A stretch of DNA of 64,000 nucleotides from Gnetum montanum (lineage: Eukaryota > Streptophyta > Gnetopsida > Gnetales > Gnetaceae): NCBI GenBank assembly GCA_015680685.1, contig MNCI01001960.1, positions 120,763 through 184,762 on the forward strand, given 5' to 3'. The stretch's first letter is position 1. Each line of letters begins with the position of its first letter. The notes under the pieces were generated by a model that saw only the letters and a program-made list of their open reading frames with translations, did not search any database and was not told the origin of the DNA. Of the stretch, positions 60,941-64,000 are shown piece after piece. Position numbers and translations under genes: made by a program.

Positions 60941-61345
60941 TCACTCGCTAGTGCTTCGATTCTTATTCCAAAAGAACCTACTTGAACTCGGAGTGTTCAA
61001 CATAGTCATGGGCAAGGAGTACACTCCAAATTACGTATAAATTTTTTGAAATTCATCATCATATGAAGGATACTTTAAAAGATAATTGACTACAAAAAAT
61101 GAGATAAACATGTGCCAAAAACAATCTTATCTCCTCACATACACTAGGAAATTAAATTTTAAAGCCATCTAATCAAATTAAGGGGCCCAATATTAAAACT
61201 TTTAGGGGACATTATCACAAGATTCTCTAACTCTGGATCACACAAAATAAGAAATGAATTCATTAAGGTAGAAGTAAGGTATAACTTAAATTTTGTAAAC
61301 AACGTTACTAATGGTCAGCCTCGTGTGATTGAAAATGGCCACTAA
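60941..61345. other. Unassigned junction sequence
   Basis: AT-rich sequence with no recognised domain or LTR edge, joining the truncated LTR of D to the accessory ORF relic G. Confidence 0.45.
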
Positions 61346-64000
61346 ACATGGATAATAAGAAGGACCCTCTCAAGGTGTGTCTAAGTAACCCAAGAGAGGC
61401 AGATGAAAAGCATCTCCCAAACAACATGAAAAGTAGGAGGTACAATTATTTAGCATCCATCAGGAGATTCTTGCTACTGTGTAGTCAAGACAAGCAGAAG
61501 GAGGAGCTGCTGAAGCACCTGAATAGGGACAACACCTCATGTTGTCCTTAGAGTGTGTCTAGGCTATCCAAGAAAGATCCACATTGGTAGCTATGATTTT
61601 GGAATTAAACTTTGTACCTTTCATGGAATTCACTCATGAGGTTGTTAGGGACCAACTAAAAGGGTCTCCATTATGGCCTATCCTCTTTGAAAGTGGTGCC
61701 TGGTACTTAGGCGAAATGTACCAATTTTGGCACGATAAGGAAGAAGGCACCATAGTTGACATTTGTGGTGTGTCGATAGATTTTTCTACTAGGGCCATCT
61801 CAAAAGTGTTGAACCATCTAAATACAAGCCAATAGTTTCTCACCTGTCTAGTGCTGATGCACGAAGAGTTTGGTTGGAGAGGACATATGATAAAGAGGAT
61901 AAGACATATGGAGAGTTGATGCTGGAAGAAAGGATATACTTCAAGATTGACACTTATCACATCTTCCCCATGAGAGGATTAAAAAGAATCTCAATATATG
62001 CAGCAAGAGGAAGTGGAATATTGATGGGAAATGCTAATGCTAACCTTCCTCATCTATATCTCATGGAGATCTTGAGATGGTTTGAAGAACACAAGATAGG
62101 GAAGTTCGTGTTGTCCTTCCCTTTAGGAAGCTGTGCAAATGTGCTAGTATTCTAGGGTACACCAATGACATTCCTAGAAGAGCCCAAAATGATTCGTTCG
62201 CCAAACTACTAAAGCCACTAGCCCTAAGAAAAAGTGCTAGTGAGACACTGGAGCTAGAGCAAGAATAGATGGTGGGGCCCACTACAACTTAAACTACAGG
62301 TCCTAGCCAACTGCCAAGCACAAGGCCCGATCAACAATAAGTAGGGCATAACATAAGCCAGTGAGAACAACCGTCACCACTGTCACAAGATTATCAACTA
62401 TCGATGAGGCATACAAGGACATCACTAAAACGATTAGTTGGGGAAGTCATGATGCTGCTAATCTCTTCCACAACATCAACGACACCGTATGGTCCCCAAT
62501 TTCTACTGATCATGCATAGGGTGAGGTTTCCATTCAAACAAGAGGAGGGGAGACTCATTTCACAATAGATTTTAGGGAATGCTGCATGTTTTACGATGCA
62601 ATTGCAAATGGGTGAAGGGTCCATGGTGGTGGTCATGCAGCACCAAGATGTAGCAAGAGCCACAAAAGTGGTCATAGATCACATCAAAGAATCTTTCAAC
62701 ATCCCTGTTGTTCCATTGGCTAATTTCACAGGAGCATGGGATGTTCAAACTCTAGTCGATCCCTCAATGACTCCTGTGGAGCATGAGGTTGTCCTTAATC
62801 AATTGTTGTAGATAGGAAAAGTAATGAAATCCTTGTTCAAAATCCCACAAGATGTCATAGCATCACAATCAGACCTCATCTCCAGCATAGGAAAGCTAGT
62901 CATGACAAAGATCAGGGTCGAGCATGTTGAAGTGGAGTTGGCAAGACTCCAAGAAAGGCTCATTACCCTACAAGCTACACAGTGGGACACATATCAATTC
63001 ATTCCCACAGACTAGTTGGACACATTCAGGATAGAGCAACTCAATAAATTATTGATAGACAATAAAAGAATAGTAGAGGAGAAGGAGAAGGCTGACTAGG
63101 ATGCTTCCAAGGCACAAGCACAAACATATGCACACACTAAAGCACTCAAGGCTTTATAAGAAAAGAATAAACAGATCACTACTGACAATCTTTAATTGAC
63201 CACTGTGGAGAAATAGAAGAATGTTCTCAAGAAAAACTTTCAGCAATTACAAGAACAGTTGGTTTGGGTCAACCAAGCCATGAACCATTTGGCTAGAGAG
63301 AATTGAACCATCTCTATGAAGGAGGTATGTGTAATCCATTTGAAGATGGCCATCAAAATAAGCGCATGGTAAAATGAGGCCAAGCAGCATGAAAAGTTAA
63401 AGGAGCACTTTAGAGACTAGGTGGGGATGTACAAGTAAGTCATAGAAAAGGAGATCCATATGGCCAAAGCCCACATCAACACTTTTAGTGCTCAACACAC
63501 TGATTGGTGGGCCATATTGAACACATATACATTTTTCCACCAAGCAGAGCTTAAAATCTACGACCTCCAGATTCAAGATCTCACAAAGTACATGGAATTG
63601 GCAAACCTGCAATATGCTAATCTAGCCATGTTGATAGTAGGATGCCTAAGAATAGAGCTTGAGAAATAGGTAGCTGCCACCTCCACTAAATATGAAGTAG
63701 AATTTGTGGAGCATAAGAAAATGTTGCAAAAACTAGAAGTCACAAATTCTAAACTAGATGTGGTTAAGACCAACTACCAAGGCCAGAAAGATGTCACAAT
63801 AGACTAGGCTCGAAGGCTTACAAATTTTCAAGAGTACAGGCACAAAGCCAAAGCCTATGAGAAGGAATGATGGTTGTTTGCAGCCTGATACATCAAGGCA
63901 AATAAGAAGTTCATGCAACTAATATGTCCATGGTAGGTACCGACTCCATCAAACATTGGAGCATTAGCATAGATGGCACAAGATCCCTGNGTGTTTATTC
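61346..64000 (+). pseudogene. Accessory ORF relic G (retroelement-associated), runs off the window
   Basis: Plus-strand coding relic in pieces: 61348-61551, 61584-61835, 61874-62155, 62596-63015, 63460-63669. The piece at 61584 (WHDKEEGTIVDICGVSIDFS) and the next (FKIDTYHIFPMRGLKRISIY) have the look of the putative plant transposon protein domain often found as an extra ORF in plant gypsy elements; that identification is from memory of the style and uncertain. From about 62800 the protein is Lys/Glu/Gln-rich, probably a coiled coil, and its last 600 bp match the F relic at 17000-17560. Stops throughout. Position 63990 is an undetermined base (n). Confidence 0.6.

Overview
The window is plant nuclear DNA made almost wholly of nested, decayed LTR retrotransposons; I see no intact host gene, rRNA gene, functional tRNA gene or CRISPR array. 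Spliceosomal-type introns, plant-type TATA boxes, Tat-clade pol domains and Athila-type LTRs point to a land plant with a large repeat-rich genome. I cannot name the species.

Layout, left to right. (1) 1-12183: right part of element A, a minus-strand Ty3/gypsy (Tat/Ogre-like) element whose pol and other LTR lie outside the window. (2) 12184-16954: 3' half of element E, a plus-strand gypsy element; A sits inside its RT/RNase H region. (3) 16955-18859: tail of element F (accessory ORF plus 3' LTR). (4) 18860-19628: AT-rich, unassigned. (5) 19629-60940: element D, a plus-strand gag-only element, whose 3' LTR was split by element C (24821-60735), whose left LTR was in turn split by element B (25114-42383). 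B and C are complete, each flanked by a perfect 5-bp target duplication (CACCA and CCTCT). (6) 60941-64000: unassigned junction, then an accessory ORF relic (G) related to that of F.

A, B and C are three diverged members of one family with an odd architecture. Read on the minus strand they run 5' LTR, primer binding site, gag-protease, a block of about 5-6 kb, RT-RNase H-second RNase H-integrase, 3' LTR. The 5-6 kb block holds a separate gene on the opposite (plus) strand. All three copies carry this gene with a TATA box, eight matching exons, GT-AG introns and matching phases where I could check them. Exon 2 resembles an FCP1/NIF-type HAD phosphatase domain. The remaining exons give a protein with an unrecognised conserved module, an acidic repeat, a coiled coil and an acidic tail (about 1,100 aa in all). 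Ogre elements are known for an intron between protease and RT; here the antisense gene appears to sit wholly inside the equivalent interval. Its introns could survive retrotransposition because the genomic RNA carries them in antisense. Copies of a short motif (core GTTTAAGGCC...CGGRCC) stand at the borders between modules in all three elements.

Every copy seen carries stops or frameshifts, so these are relics. B is the best preserved and by nesting the youngest of B, C and D. Coordinates of LTR ends and exons were read by eye, and all similarity statements are from visual comparison, not database searches.
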